DNA from: JARYGU01 sp033795365
GTDB taxonomy: Bacteria; Pseudomonadota; Alphaproteobacteria; Rhizobiales; Rhizobiaceae
Reading direction: 5' to 3'
Length of the DNA stretch: 64,000 nt
NCBI GenBank assembly: GCA_033795365.1
Contig: JARYGU010000025.1
Coordinates: 1 to 64,000, forward strand
Both the position numbers and the translations under genes were made by a program. How positions within the stretch are numbered: the stretch's first letter is position 1; every line of letters begins with the position of its first letter. The notes under the pieces are model-generated. The model was not told where the DNA came from. It did no database searches and saw nothing but the letters and a program-made list of their open reading frames with translations. Shown here piece by piece: positions 1 through 8,319 of this stretch.

Positions 1-227
1 ACCCCACCAACTAGCTAATCCAACGCGGGCTCATCAAACCCCGATAAATCTTTCCCCCGAAGGGCGTATGCGGTATTAATTCCAGTTTCCCGGAGCTATT
101 CCGCAGGGCTCGGTAGATTCCCACGCGTTACTCACCCGTCTGCCGCTCCCCTTGCGGGGCGCTCGACTTGCATGTGTTAAGCCTGCCGCCAGCGTTCGTT
201 CTGAGCCAGGATCAAACTCTCATGTTG
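1..227 (-). rRNA. rrs: 16S ribosomal RNA, 5' portion (partial)
   Basis: The reverse strand carries the universal start of bacterial 16S rRNA: the complement of the AGAGTTTGATCCTGGCTCAG primer site lies at 201-220. The mature 5' end should be about base 227. Only roughly the first 230 bases of the gene are inside the window, and the rest continues past base 1. The variable-region sequence fits an alphaproteobacterium. Reading from promoter to gene is right to left, so the rrn operon points out of the window. Confidence 0.95.
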
Positions 228-614
228 AGAATCCAATCATTGGCTTTACGTCACGTCCTGAATCGACGAGAACTCACACTCGTCTCAAAGCCAAAGCCCC
301 AAAACGAAGTGTTGTCTCTTGATAAACGTGACCGCCAAAGTCTCTTCAATCAGGACCCAAATCGCTCAGGTCCCGCGAAACCACGCCGCCCACGTTTCTC
401 TTTCTTCCATCTTCAATTGTCAAATAACCAAACAGGAAATAACCCGTTTACTCCCAAAGACAAACAATCAAACCCGAAACCCGTTCAGGCCAAAATCGCC
501 AGTCCTAAAGGAAACCTCTCAAAGCCAAAGCCCAGAGCGAGACCAACCGTCGCCAGCAGCGCTGCCGCCCTCGTTGGTGAAGCGGTATGTAATTTGCCCT
601 ACCGGCCAAGTCAA
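228..614 (-). promoter_or_regulatory. rrn promoter and 16S leader
   Basis: No gene is credible between the 16S start and base 797. On the minus strand a sigma70-type promoter is visible: TTGACT at 614-609, a 17-base spacer, then TACATA at 591-586, followed by a GC-rich discriminator of the kind seen at stringently controlled rrn promoters. The roughly 350-base leader contains TTTGACAATTGAAG-like sequence near 410-425, which resembles the antitermination (boxA-like) part of rhizobial rrn leaders. Open frames here are not coding: they have no family resemblance and lie across the leader. Confidence 0.65.
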
Positions 615-732
615 CAGCGATTTTGAGAAAATATCGGAAAAATCCATTTTGATAAATCCTTAACCATAACGTCCGTCGCCGCGGTGCGTTGTGGGGATAA
701 TGGGGATAGCCGCGGCCTTTCGTGTTGACTGG

Positions 733-769
733 AAAATGAAAGGGCGCCTGCGGCCTTGCCGCGGCGCCC
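733..769 (-). terminator. terminator after the YqhA-family gene
   Basis: On the minus strand GGGCGCC and GGCGCCC (769-763 and 748-742) pair, with an inner GCGG/CCGC extension, and are followed by TTTCATTTT. It lies about 30 bases beyond the stop of the minus-strand gene at 798. Confidence 0.7.
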
Positions 770-797
770 ACATTTCCGATCGGCGGGAAGGCCCGCC

Positions 798-1298
798 CTA
801 ACCCTTCAGCTTCGACATGATCTGTTCGAGATAGCCGAGCAGCAAAGCCGAAACCACGAAGGCAAGATGCATGAAGGTCAGCCACATCAGCTTGCTGTCG
901 GTATATTGCTGGGCGTTCAGAAATATCTGCAGGAGATGGATCGAGGAAATCGCGACGATCGACGACGCCACCTTGATCTTCAGACTGCCCGAATCGAGCT
1001 TGCCGAGGAAGGAGACATCGGTCTCTCCTTCGTCGAAGCGGCTGACGAAATTCTCGTATCCGGCGATCATCACCATCAGGATCAGGCTGGCGACCAGCGC
1101 AGCGTCGATCAGGCCGAGCATGGCGAGGATCATCTGCGCCTCGTCGAGGACGAAGACGTTCTGCGCGACCTTCAGGAACTTGTAGAGAAAGGCGACCGCA
1201 TAGACGGCGAGTGCCGCAACGAGCCCGAGATAGAAGATGACGAGAATCCAGCGGCTCGACAGGATGATGCGTTCGATCAGCAATTCCAGGGATTTCAT
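798..1298 (-). CDS. YqhA/UPF0114 family membrane protein
   Basis: This 166-residue protein matches the UPF0114 (YqhA, TIGR00645) family in length and in its opening, ERIILSSRW. Three to four hydrophobic segments are visible, at about residues 15-38, 58-80, 108-128 and 136-156, so it should sit in the inner membrane. The family has no established biochemical role. GGAGCG just before the ATG is a reasonable ribosome binding site. It is followed by its own terminator and is separated from phnN by about 70 bases, so it may be read from phnN or from a local promoter. Confidence 0.85.
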   Translation of the reverse strand: MKSLELLIERIILSSRWILVIFYLGLVAALAVYAVAFLYKFLKVAQNVFVLDEAQMILAMLGLIDAALVASLILMVMIAGYENFVSRFDEGETDVSFLGKLDSGSLKIKVASSIVAISSIHLLQIFLNAQQYTDSKLMWLTFMHLAFVVSALLLGYLEQIMSKLKG

Positions 1299-1370
1299 CG
1301 GCGCTCCACAGGCGAGTCAGCGGTATTGTCGCATGTACCTAATAAACGGTCGGCCCCACTGCAAGACCGG

Positions 1371-1988
1371 TCAGCCACGCCCGGAAAGAAGGCCTTCGAT
1401 CAGGCCGACGAAGACACTGCCGGCCTCTTCCAGCGCACCGCTGTTGTCGATGACGGTGATCCCGCACTCCGGGGAGAATCGTTCCGGCCTGCGACCGAGC
1501 CGCGCCGCGATCGCGTCCTCACTTTCGCGCCCTCTTGCCGCCAGGCGCTGCGCCAGTATCTCCGGACGCGCGGTGATCATCACGACCCGAAGCCGCGGGA
1601 ATACGGCCGAGAAATGGGGAAGCGCCGAGCGGCTGCCATTGGCCACGACCGTCCGCCCTTTCCGCAAAGCCGCCTGCGCCTCGGCCGGGATGCCATAGGA
1701 GAGACCGTGCGCCTTCCACGAGACGGCAAAGCGCCCGGCATCGCGCAGGCGCTCGAATTCGTCCTCGCCGACGCTGTCGTGATCCTCGCCGCCGGCGTCC
1801 GCCGCCCGGGTGATGACGCGACGCGCGAAGACCAGCCGCGGCTCGCCTTCGAAATGGCGCGCGGCGAAGTTCATGACGCTGTCCTTGCCGGCGCCGCTCG
1901 GGCCGACGACGACGACCATCGTGCCTTCCGCGGTCGGGCGCGCGCCCGGCCTGTGCGGCGGTGCCTCCTGCGCAGTCCCGTTCATCAC
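1371..1988 (-). CDS. phnN: ribose 1,5-bisphosphate phosphokinase PhnN
   Basis: PhnN phosphorylates ribose 1,5-bisphosphate to PRPP, the last step of the C-P lyase route and the link back to nucleotide metabolism. The 205-residue protein has a P-loop, GPSGAGKDS, at residues 29-37 and the guanylate-kinase-like fold pattern of the family. The usual PhnN begins near MVVVVGPSG, so the first 23 residues are an extension and an internal start at residue 24 is possible. The listed start overlaps the phnM stop by 4 bases (ATGA), which indicates translational coupling as the last gene of the phn run. Confidence 0.92.
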   Translation of the reverse strand: MMNGTAQEAPPHRPGARPTAEGTMVVVVGPSGAGKDSVMNFAARHFEGEPRLVFARRVITRAADAGGEDHDSVGEDEFERLRDAGRFAVSWKAHGLSYGIPAEAQAALRKGRTVVANGSRSALPHFSAVFPRLRVVMITARPEILAQRLAARGRESEDAIAARLGRRPERFSPECGITVIDNSGALEEAGSVFVGLIEGLLSGRG

Positions 1989-3124
1989 GCCACCCGCCTG
2001 CCCTGCCGCCAGACGGAACGGATCACCGGCACGCCGCTTTCGCGTCGGACACGCACGAGGTCGCCGCGAAGTCCGACGGCGATGCGACCGCGATCGTCGA
2101 GCCCCACGGTCCTTGCCGGCGTCGCGGACACCATGGCGATCGCTTCGGGAAGCGCCATTCCCTCAAGTTCATCGGCGAGGATGAAGGGTGCATGGATCAG
2201 GCTCAGCGGCACATAATCGGACGAGAGCACGTCTAGGACGCCCATTTGGGCGAGATCGCGGGCGGCGATATTGCCCGAATGCGACTTGCCGCGAACGATG
2301 TTCGGCGCACCCATCAGCACGCTCATGCCCGCACCGTGCGAAGCCTTCGCAGCGTCGAAGCTCGTCGGGAATTCGGCAAGCCTGATGCCGTAGCCTATCG
2401 CCTCCTCGACATGTTCGAGCGTCGCATCGTCGTGGCTCGCCACGGCAATGCCGCGCGCCGCGCAGGCGGCGGTGATGACATCGCGGTGCGGCTTGGCGTA
2501 ACGGGCGGAAAGCTCCTGCTGGCGCTTGCAGAAGAGGGCGAATGCCTCGTCGGAAAGACCCCGCTTCGTCTTGTAGTAGAGCGTATACTGCTCCATCGTC
2601 TGGAACTGGCGCTGGCCCGGCGCGTGGTCCATCAGCGATACCAGGCGGACCTGCGGATCGTCCTCGAATTCCTCGAAATGATCGAGCACGTTGTCGGTCG
2701 AGACCTCGCAGCGCAGGTGGATCAGATGCTCGGCGCGCAGCCGGTCCTCCTTCGCCGCATCGGCAAGCGCATCGGCCATCGCGCGCATCTCGCCCTTCTC
2801 GAAGCCGCCGTCCTCGTCGGAGCCCATGCGCAGGCAATCGAAGACGGTGGTGATGCCGGAGGTGACGATCTGCGCGTCATGCGCCTGGATCGCCGCCGTC
2901 TTCGGCCAGCGCACGCCGGGGCGCGGCGAATAGTGCGCTTCCAGATGATCGGTATGGAGCTCGACCAGGCCGGGGATCAGATAATCCCCTTCCATGTCAT
3001 CGCCGCTGGCCGGGCCGCCTTCGGAAATGTCGGCGATCAGTCCGTCGCGAACGAGCACGGAACCCGGCACGATCCGGTCCTCGAGGACGATGCGGGCGTT
3101 GGAGAGAATGAGGTCTGCGGACAT
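1985..3124 (-). CDS. phnM: alpha-D-ribose 1-methylphosphonate 5-triphosphate diphosphatase PhnM
   Basis: PhnM removes pyrophosphate from the ribose 1-phosphonate 5-triphosphate made by PhnGHIL, giving the substrate of the PhnJ C-P lyase. The 379-residue protein shows amidohydrolase metal-binding signatures: HTDH (in ELHTDHLEAH), a central SHDD and a late SSDY. The start MSADLILSNARI is chosen because it gives the family length; an upstream in-frame ATG would add 36 unrelated residues inside the neighbouring gene. It lies 1 base after the DUF1045 gene stop and overlaps phnN by 4 bases. Confidence 0.95.
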   Translation of the reverse strand: MSADLILSNARIVLEDRIVPGSVLVRDGLIADISEGGPASGDDMEGDYLIPGLVELHTDHLEAHYSPRPGVRWPKTAAIQAHDAQIVTSGITTVFDCLRMGSDEDGGFEKGEMRAMADALADAAKEDRLRAEHLIHLRCEVSTDNVLDHFEEFEDDPQVRLVSLMDHAPGQRQFQTMEQYTLYYKTKRGLSDEAFALFCKRQQELSARYAKPHRDVITAACAARGIAVASHDDATLEHVEEAIGYGIRLAEFPTSFDAAKASHGAGMSVLMGAPNIVRGKSHSGNIAARDLAQMGVLDVLSSDYVPLSLIHAPFILADELEGMALPEAIAMVSATPARTVGLDDRGRIAVGLRGDLVRVRRESGVPVIRSVWRQGRRVA

Positions 3125-3125
3125 T

Positions 3126-3833
3126 TCAGGCTGACTTTCTGTTGGTTGCGCTCCCGAGCGGGAACAGCGAATGGACGGTGAAATCGGCGCCGCGTGCGGG
3201 CTCCCGGAAAAGCGCAAGGCCGCCGATCGCAAGCGGGCTGCCGTGATGCTCGCCGAAATGCCGGTACAGCGCCAGTTGCATCGACGCGGCCTCCCCCTCC
3301 GGAACCCTGCCGGTCAGCGTCATGTGGAAACGGAAGGTCTCGAAGACGTAAGGATATCCCCAGTCCATCAGATTGCTCCGCTCCGCTTCGCTCATCTTTT
3401 CGGGATTGCGGCGGGCGATGTCGGCTTCGCGAAGCGGTGCGCGGAACGGCTCGAAATATCGTACCACATCTGCGGCAAAGGACTGAAGCGGTGCGCACTC
3501 GGCCTGCGGAACGAAGGCGAAAAAGGAGCCGAGCCTGTCTATGACCACGGACGGAATGTCGAAGGGTTCGGCTTGCGCGGAAAAGCGGCCGATCTCGGCG
3601 ACGAGGTCGGCTTCGCAACAGCCTTGCGCGAGCTCGAAGGGCGCCTTGAGCGTGGCGTGGAAGCCGTAGCGGCGCGGATCGGCCGTCAGGGAAGCGAGTG
3701 CGGCCCGATCGAAGCCCTCCGCGGCAGGCTGCTCCAGCGCGGCGCCGGTGAACGCGTTGCGGCCGAGCCAGCGGGCGGCGGCGAGTGTCAGGCCATGGCT
3801 GGCGGGCGGCGTGAAGTAGAGGGCGTATCTCAA
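3126..3833 (-). CDS. DUF1045 family 2H-type phosphoesterase in the phn operon
   Basis: The 235-residue protein belongs to DUF1045, a group usually found with C-P lyase genes and assigned to the 2H phosphoesterase superfamily. Both hallmark H-x-T motifs are visible: HAT at residues 59-61 (GFHATLKAPF) and HMT at 170-172 (FRFHMTLTG). 2H enzymes act on cyclic phosphates and phosphodiesters. No PhnP, the enzyme that opens 5-phosphoribosyl 1,2-cyclic phosphate, is present in this island, so my inference is that this protein performs that step. It is tightly packed against phnM and about 100 bases after phnE2. Confidence 0.85.
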   Translation of the reverse strand: MRYALYFTPPASHGLTLAAARWLGRNAFTGAALEQPAAEGFDRAALASLTADPRRYGFHATLKAPFELAQGCCEADLVAEIGRFSAQAEPFDIPSVVIDRLGSFFAFVPQAECAPLQSFAADVVRYFEPFRAPLREADIARRNPEKMSEAERSNLMDWGYPYVFETFRFHMTLTGRVPEGEAASMQLALYRHFGEHHGSPLAIGGLALFREPARGADFTVHSLFPLGSATNRKSA

Positions 3834-3856
3834 AGCTCATTCCTGTTCAGTTCGGC

Positions 3857-3873
3857 GCCGCCTTCCCGGCGGC
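3857..3873. other. intercistronic hairpin between phnE2 and the DUF1045 gene
   Basis: GCCGCC and GGCGGC can pair around a 5-base loop in the 102-base gap. There is no T-run on either side, so it is more likely an RNA-processing or attenuation hairpin than a full terminator. Confidence 0.35.
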
Positions 3874-3935
3874 ACCGGAGGGTAACGGGATTCGTGTGGC
3901 AGCATCATGCCACCGCCCATCACAAATTCCATCCG

Positions 3936-5288
3936 TCAATGCGCCGTGCGGCCGATCAGACGCGAGCGCAACGCATTCGATATCCCATCAAAAACGAATA
4001 CGACGAGGAGAATGAGGAGCACCATATAGGCGACCTTATCCCAGTCCGCGTTGGTTCCCATGGCTTCTAAAAGCTTTAAGCCGATACCGCCCGCGCCGAC
4101 CGCGCCGATGATCGTCGCGGAGCGGATGTTCGATTCCCAGAAATAAAGGGACTGGGAGATGAACACCGGCAGGACCTGCGGCACCACGCCGAAACGGTTG
4201 ACGATCGCCGGGTTCGCGCCGACGGACTTCACACCCTCGCGCTGCTTGTCGTCGACATTCTCCAGCGCCTCGGCATAGACCTTCCCGAGAGCGCCGGTAT
4301 CGGTAAAGAAGATCGCCGCAATACCCGGGATCGGGCCCGGCCCGAAGCCTCGCGTGAAGAACAGTGCCCAGATCAGCATGTCGATCGAGCGGAGGAAATC
4401 GAAGGTCCGCTTCATGCCCCAGTTCGCGATGCGGTTGGCAGTGATGTTGCGCGCGGCGATGAAGGCGAGCGGGAAGGCAACGAGCGTTCCGAGCAGCGTT
4501 CCGACGAAGGCCATCACCAGCGTCTGCAGGAGCTTCGAAAGAATATCGGCATGCTGCCAGACGCCGTTGGCAAGGAAGTCGTCCAGCATATGCGCGATGT
4601 TCGACCGCTGCGGGTCCAGCCGCTCGCCGGTGAAGGCGAGACGGGCGAGGTCGCCAAGGTCCCTACCCCAGAATTCGGAGCGCGTATCGAAGAAGAAGTT
4701 AGCCCAGCCGAGGAAGCGGCGCTGCACATAGACCTGAGAGGTGCGGATCTCCGCCTGACCTTCGAAGCCGTAGCTCACATTCACCTTGTTTCCATCCTGG
4801 ACGAGGTTTTCCGGAGCGCCTTCGGGAAGAACGGCATTGTCCTCAGTCACCTCGACCGGATAGAGGGTGCCGTCGATATAGACGTCGACCCTGCCGGGCG
4901 TGACGTCCAGGCGGTTTTCCATGCCGTCGTAGATCACGCTGTAGCCGCCGTCGGCCATCGGCCGCAGCCAATCGATTTCCGCGCCTTGCGGGTATTGTCC
5001 GCGGCTCGACCACTGGGGAACCACGGCTCCATCCTGAAAGCGCAGCCGCGGCTGGGCGCGCCAGGAATACCAGTCCTGAAGGTAGACGGATGCCCGGTCC
5101 CAGCGCCCCTGCATGAAGGCAGGGCCGACGTTGAAAGCGACGAAGCAGACCGCGAGATAAAGGACGGTAACGCCCATACCGATCGCCATGCCCCAGCGCT
5201 GCATGAAGCTGCGCTCGAAGACCTGCGGATAGGCGGCCATGATACGGTCGCGGTCGGCGGTATTGACGGTGATCGATGACGGCATCAC
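3936..5288 (-). CDS. phnE2: phosphonate ABC transporter permease PhnE (long form)
   Basis: This 450-residue inner-membrane permease belongs to the PhnE family. One N-terminal membrane segment (about residues 33-55) is followed by a soluble, probably periplasmic insert of some 190 residues. A five-helix BPD_transp_1 core then follows (about 255-445) with the EAA-type loop near GVKSVGANPAIVNRFGVVPQ. The long insert separates it from the neighbouring 325-residue PhnE. The stop of the phnE1 gene and this start overlap by 4 bases. With PhnC and PhnD it should form a phosphonate or phosphate-ester importer with two different permease subunits. Confidence 0.92.
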   Translation of the reverse strand: MMPSSITVNTADRDRIMAAYPQVFERSFMQRWGMAIGMGVTVLYLAVCFVAFNVGPAFMQGRWDRASVYLQDWYSWRAQPRLRFQDGAVVPQWSSRGQYPQGAEIDWLRPMADGGYSVIYDGMENRLDVTPGRVDVYIDGTLYPVEVTEDNAVLPEGAPENLVQDGNKVNVSYGFEGQAEIRTSQVYVQRRFLGWANFFFDTRSEFWGRDLGDLARLAFTGERLDPQRSNIAHMLDDFLANGVWQHADILSKLLQTLVMAFVGTLLGTLVAFPLAFIAARNITANRIANWGMKRTFDFLRSIDMLIWALFFTRGFGPGPIPGIAAIFFTDTGALGKVYAEALENVDDKQREGVKSVGANPAIVNRFGVVPQVLPVFISQSLYFWESNIRSATIIGAVGAGGIGLKLLEAMGTNADWDKVAYMVLLILLVVFVFDGISNALRSRLIGRTAH

Positions 5289-6262
5289 GCTGCTCCCCGG
5301 CCGAATTCGAAGGATTGCTGGCCGATCAGGCGGCGACGCAACCAGGCGGAGAACTGATCGACCGCTATGATGGTCAGGAGCAGGAGGATGACGATCGCAT
5401 AGGTCTTGGCCGCGTGATCGCGGCCGATCGCCAGCCTGAAAACCTCGCCGATGCCGCCGCCGCCGACAGCGCCGATAATGGTGGAGGCGCGCACATTGAT
5501 CTCGGCGCGCAGGAGCGTGTAGGACACGAAATTCGGCAGGACTTGCGGCACGATGGCGAAGCGCACCCGCTCCACCCAGCTTGCGCCGGTGGCGCGCAGG
5601 CCCTCCTCCGGACGCATATCCGCATTCTCCACCACCTCGAAGAACAGCTTGCCGAGAGCCCCGATCGTGTGGACGGTGATCGCGATGATCGCCGCGATCG
5701 GGCCGATCGAGAGGATCGCCGTCAGAAGTCCCGCGATGACGATTTCCGGGAAGGCGCGCATCACCTCCATCATCCGCCGTACCACCCAGCGCACAAGCCC
5801 GGCGCCGACGAGATTGGTGGAGGCGAAGAAGCAGAGCACGAACGCCAGGGATGCACCGATGATCGTGGAAACCAGGGCTATGTTGAGCGTGATGACAAGT
5901 TGGTAGATGAAGTTCGGAATATAGAAGCTCTCGGTCAGATAGATCCGGTCTGCCGTATAGTTGTACTTCAGCGAACCATCCGCGTAGGGAGACGGCAAGT
6001 CGAACATTGCCCGGAAGATTTCCAGCGGGCTGTCCGGCACGAAGTTCTTGATGAAATCGAAGAGATATGGAAGGCGCTCGAAGAACTTGCCGGAATTGGC
6101 GCTGTTGGCGAAATCAAGCGACGCCCCGAGCACAATCAGGAATATGGCGAGCGCGATGACGGTATAGATTCTGCGCACCATCAACTGCTGCTGATAGTGG
6201 CGCATGACGGTCGAAGACGAAAGGCTCAGGCCTCCGGTCAGGGTGGTCGCGCTGGTTGCCAT
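5285..6262 (-). CDS. phnE1: phosphonate ABC transporter permease PhnE (short form)
   Basis: The 325-residue permease has the usual PhnE layout: an N-terminal membrane segment (near residues 29-48), a short soluble stretch and a five-helix core with the coupling loop GLRATGASWVERVRFAIVPQ. I take the ATG at 6262 because GAGGAAG lies 8 bases before it; an in-frame ATG at 6319 adds 19 basic residues without a ribosome binding site. It follows phnD by about 70 bases and is translationally coupled to phnE2. Confidence 0.93.
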   Translation of the reverse strand: MATSATTLTGGLSLSSSTVMRHYQQQLMVRRIYTVIALAIFLIVLGASLDFANSANSGKFFERLPYLFDFIKNFVPDSPLEIFRAMFDLPSPYADGSLKYNYTADRIYLTESFYIPNFIYQLVITLNIALVSTIIGASLAFVLCFFASTNLVGAGLVRWVVRRMMEVMRAFPEIVIAGLLTAILSIGPIAAIIAITVHTIGALGKLFFEVVENADMRPEEGLRATGASWVERVRFAIVPQVLPNFVSYTLLRAEINVRASTIIGAVGGGGIGEVFRLAIGRDHAAKTYAIVILLLLTIIAVDQFSAWLRRRLIGQQSFEFGRGAA

Positions 6263-6331
6263 GCCGGACACTTCCTCTTTCACGAAAAGCGACGGCGCAT
6301 GCCTGCGCCGTCGCCGCATTTCATCGCGGAC

Positions 6332-7237
6332 TTAGCCGCCGATGACCGACTTACGGGCGTCGATGATCGTCTGGTAGAACGACTGGTCGACCTTGATGTA
6401 TTCCTTGTTCTGACCCTGGGTGTAAGCCTGGAAGCAGGCAAGGTCCTTCTTCGGCAGTTCGAGGAAGTAGGCCTCGACCTTGGCTCGCATATCTTCGTTG
6501 AGCTTGTTCGACACCATCAGCGGCCCGTTCGGGATAAGCGGCGACTTCCAGACCTCGACGATGTCGTCCATGTCGAGATTGCCCTTGTTTACCATCTGGT
6601 GCAGGTTGCCGCCGGTATAGCCCTCTTCCCAGCTGCCGACGCCCGAACCGAAGGTCGTGCCGACGTCGAACTTGCCGTCGAGGACGGCGAGCACGAGGTT
6701 TTCATGACCGCCGCCGAAGCCGCTTTCGGAGAAGTATTCCTTGACCGGCGCGCCGATTTCCTTCGGCAGGGCGACGTTCGGCACGAGGTAGCCGGAAGTC
6801 GAATCGGGGTCGGCGAAGCCGATCCGCTTGCCCTTCGCGTCAGCGAGCGTCTTGATGCCGCTGTCCTTGCGGGCGACCATGATCGAATAATAGCCGCTGG
6901 AGCCGTCGGACTGAGTGTAGGTCAGGATCGGATCGACGGCATTCGGGTCCTGGAGGTAGATCGCCGCATAGGAGGAGGCGCCCATGGAGGCGATGTCGAT
7001 CGTGCCGCCGAGCAGGCCCTGGATGACGCCGTTATAGTCCGGCGACGGGAAGATCTGCACCTCCGGAACGCCGGTCGCTGCCTTCAGGCCATCAGCCACG
7101 CACTGGGTGTTGCGGATCTGGTCGGCTTCGTTCTCCGAGCCGTCGAGACCGATGCGCAGGACCTTGACGTCCTGGGCCATTGCGGAGCCGGTGAGCGCGG
7201 CAAGCGCCACGGCGGCAAGCAGAGCTTTCTTCAGCAT
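6332..7237 (-). CDS. phnD: phosphonate ABC transporter substrate-binding protein PhnD
   Basis: This 301-residue periplasmic binding protein begins with a classic signal peptide, MLKKALLAAVALAALTGSAMA, with predicted cleavage after about residue 21. The mature part has PhnD features such as GLDGSENEADQ and a GFADPDSTSGYL segment that belongs to the phosphonate-binding cleft. It captures phosphonates (perhaps also phosphate or phosphite; specificity cannot be read from sequence) for PhnE1/PhnE2/PhnC. It is the second gene after phnC and probably transcribed with it. Confidence 0.94.
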   Translation of the reverse strand: MLKKALLAAVALAALTGSAMAQDVKVLRIGLDGSENEADQIRNTQCVADGLKAATGVPEVQIFPSPDYNGVIQGLLGGTIDIASMGASSYAAIYLQDPNAVDPILTYTQSDGSSGYYSIMVARKDSGIKTLADAKGKRIGFADPDSTSGYLVPNVALPKEIGAPVKEYFSESGFGGGHENLVLAVLDGKFDVGTTFGSGVGSWEEGYTGGNLHQMVNKGNLDMDDIVEVWKSPLIPNGPLMVSNKLNEDMRAKVEAYFLELPKKDLACFQAYTQGQNKEYIKVDQSFYQTIIDARKSVIGG

Positions 7238-7328
7238 GGGATTTTCTCCTGTTGGTCCGGCTGCGCCGGATCGTGTACGCCTGTTGTGGTCGGTTCGCCC
7301 TTGACGCGGGCCATTCGATCCCGGCGGG

Positions 7329-8186
7329 TCAGAGACCGGCCAGAGCCAGCGGTTTCGGGCCGGCGGATTCCTTGAGGTTGTCCTGGAAAGCCGGCGCCGA
7401 AGCGCCGTTGATGGCGGTCGAGGTCACGGTCTCGTCGATCTCCGATCCGTCGGCCGCGGTGCCGTAGATGCGGCGCACCGCTTCGGCATCGAGATCGCGC
7501 GGCGCGCCGTCGAACACGACCTTCCCCCCGGCCATGCCGATGATGCGCTCGCAGTAATTGCGCGCGGTGTCGAGCGTGTGCAGGTTGGTGACGACGGTGA
7601 TGCCCTCGCGCTCGTTGATGTCGCGAAGCGCATCCATCACGATCTTGGCGTTCAGCGGATCGAGCGAGGCGATCGGCTCGTCGGCCAGAACCATCTTGGG
7701 AGACTGCATGAGCGCGCGCGCAATCGCCACGCGCTGCTGCTGTCCGCCCGAAAGAGTGCCGGCGCGCTGCAGCGCCGTCTGCTCGATACCGAGGCGTTCC
7801 AACGCGGCGATCGCCATGATGCGCTCCTCGCGGGTGAAGATGCTGAGCAGGCTGAGCGTCGTGGAGCGGTGATTCAGGCGTCCGAGCAGCACGTTCGTCA
7901 GCACGTCGAGTCGCGGCACGAGATTGAACTGCTGGAAGATCATCGCGCAATCGCGCTGCCAATTGCGCAAGGAGCGGCCGCGCAGCGCCGAGACCTCGAT
8001 ATCGCCGAAATGGATCGACCCGTCGCTCGGATCCACGAGCCGGTTGATCATGCGCAGCAGCGTCGACTTGCCTGCGCCGGAACGACCGATCACGCCGACC
8101 ATCTGTCCCTGCGGGATGTCGAAGCTGACGGAGCTGACGGCGGCGTGTTTGCCGAAACGGCGGGTGACGTTCTGAAGACGAAACAT
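7329..8186 (-). CDS. phnC: phosphonate ABC transporter ATP-binding protein PhnC
   Basis: The 285-residue ATPase carries Walker A GRSGAGKST at residues 34-42, the signature LSGGQQQRVAIARAL and Walker B MVLADEPIASLD. Its N-terminus and the FQQFNLVPRLDVLTNVLLG segment are PhnC-like. The last 40 or so residues are a low-complexity tail beyond the ABC domain. It starts a transport block phnC-D-E1-E2, with its own Pho-box-like repeats about 70 bases upstream, and so may be expressed separately from the C-P lyase genes above it. Confidence 0.94.
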   Translation of the reverse strand: MFRLQNVTRRFGKHAAVSSVSFDIPQGQMVGVIGRSGAGKSTLLRMINRLVDPSDGSIHFGDIEVSALRGRSLRNWQRDCAMIFQQFNLVPRLDVLTNVLLGRLNHRSTTLSLLSIFTREERIMAIAALERLGIEQTALQRAGTLSGGQQQRVAIARALMQSPKMVLADEPIASLDPLNAKIVMDALRDINEREGITVVTNLHTLDTARNYCERIIGMAGGKVVFDGAPRDLDAEAVRRIYGTAADGSEIDETVTSTAINGASAPAFQDNLKESAGPKPLALAGL

Positions 8187-8256
8187 GGCAGGCCTCTTTT
8201 TCGGGAGGTCGGTTGTGGAACACCATCCGGCTTTAACGCCGGCCGATGAAGCTCAA

Positions 8257-8285
8257 ATGTCAGTTTCATGTCGGTATTGTTACAG
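8257..8285 (-). promoter_or_regulatory. Pho-box-like triple repeat upstream of phnC
   Basis: On the minus strand three 7-base units repeat every 11 bases: CTGTAAC, CCGACAT and CTGACAT. The rhizobial PhoB site consensus is CTGTCAT-N4-CTGTCAT. Each unit matches 5 or 6 of 7 positions, and the 11-base period is that of PhoB binding. The array ends about 71 bases before the phnC start, a suitable distance for a promoter. Confidence 0.6.
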
Positions 8286-8319
8286 TCCACAGGCCTGTTT
8301 TCCGCGGACTTGCGGCTTG

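Noticed and set aside
168..885. several open frames across the rrn leader
   Set aside because: They overlap 16S, its promoter and a terminator, and have no coding-like composition or homology.
5276..7375. 699-codon open frame on the plus strand
   Set aside because: It is antisense to phnE1 and phnD, has repetitive Asp/Glu/Arg/Gly composition and no family match. It is a shadow of GC-rich genes.
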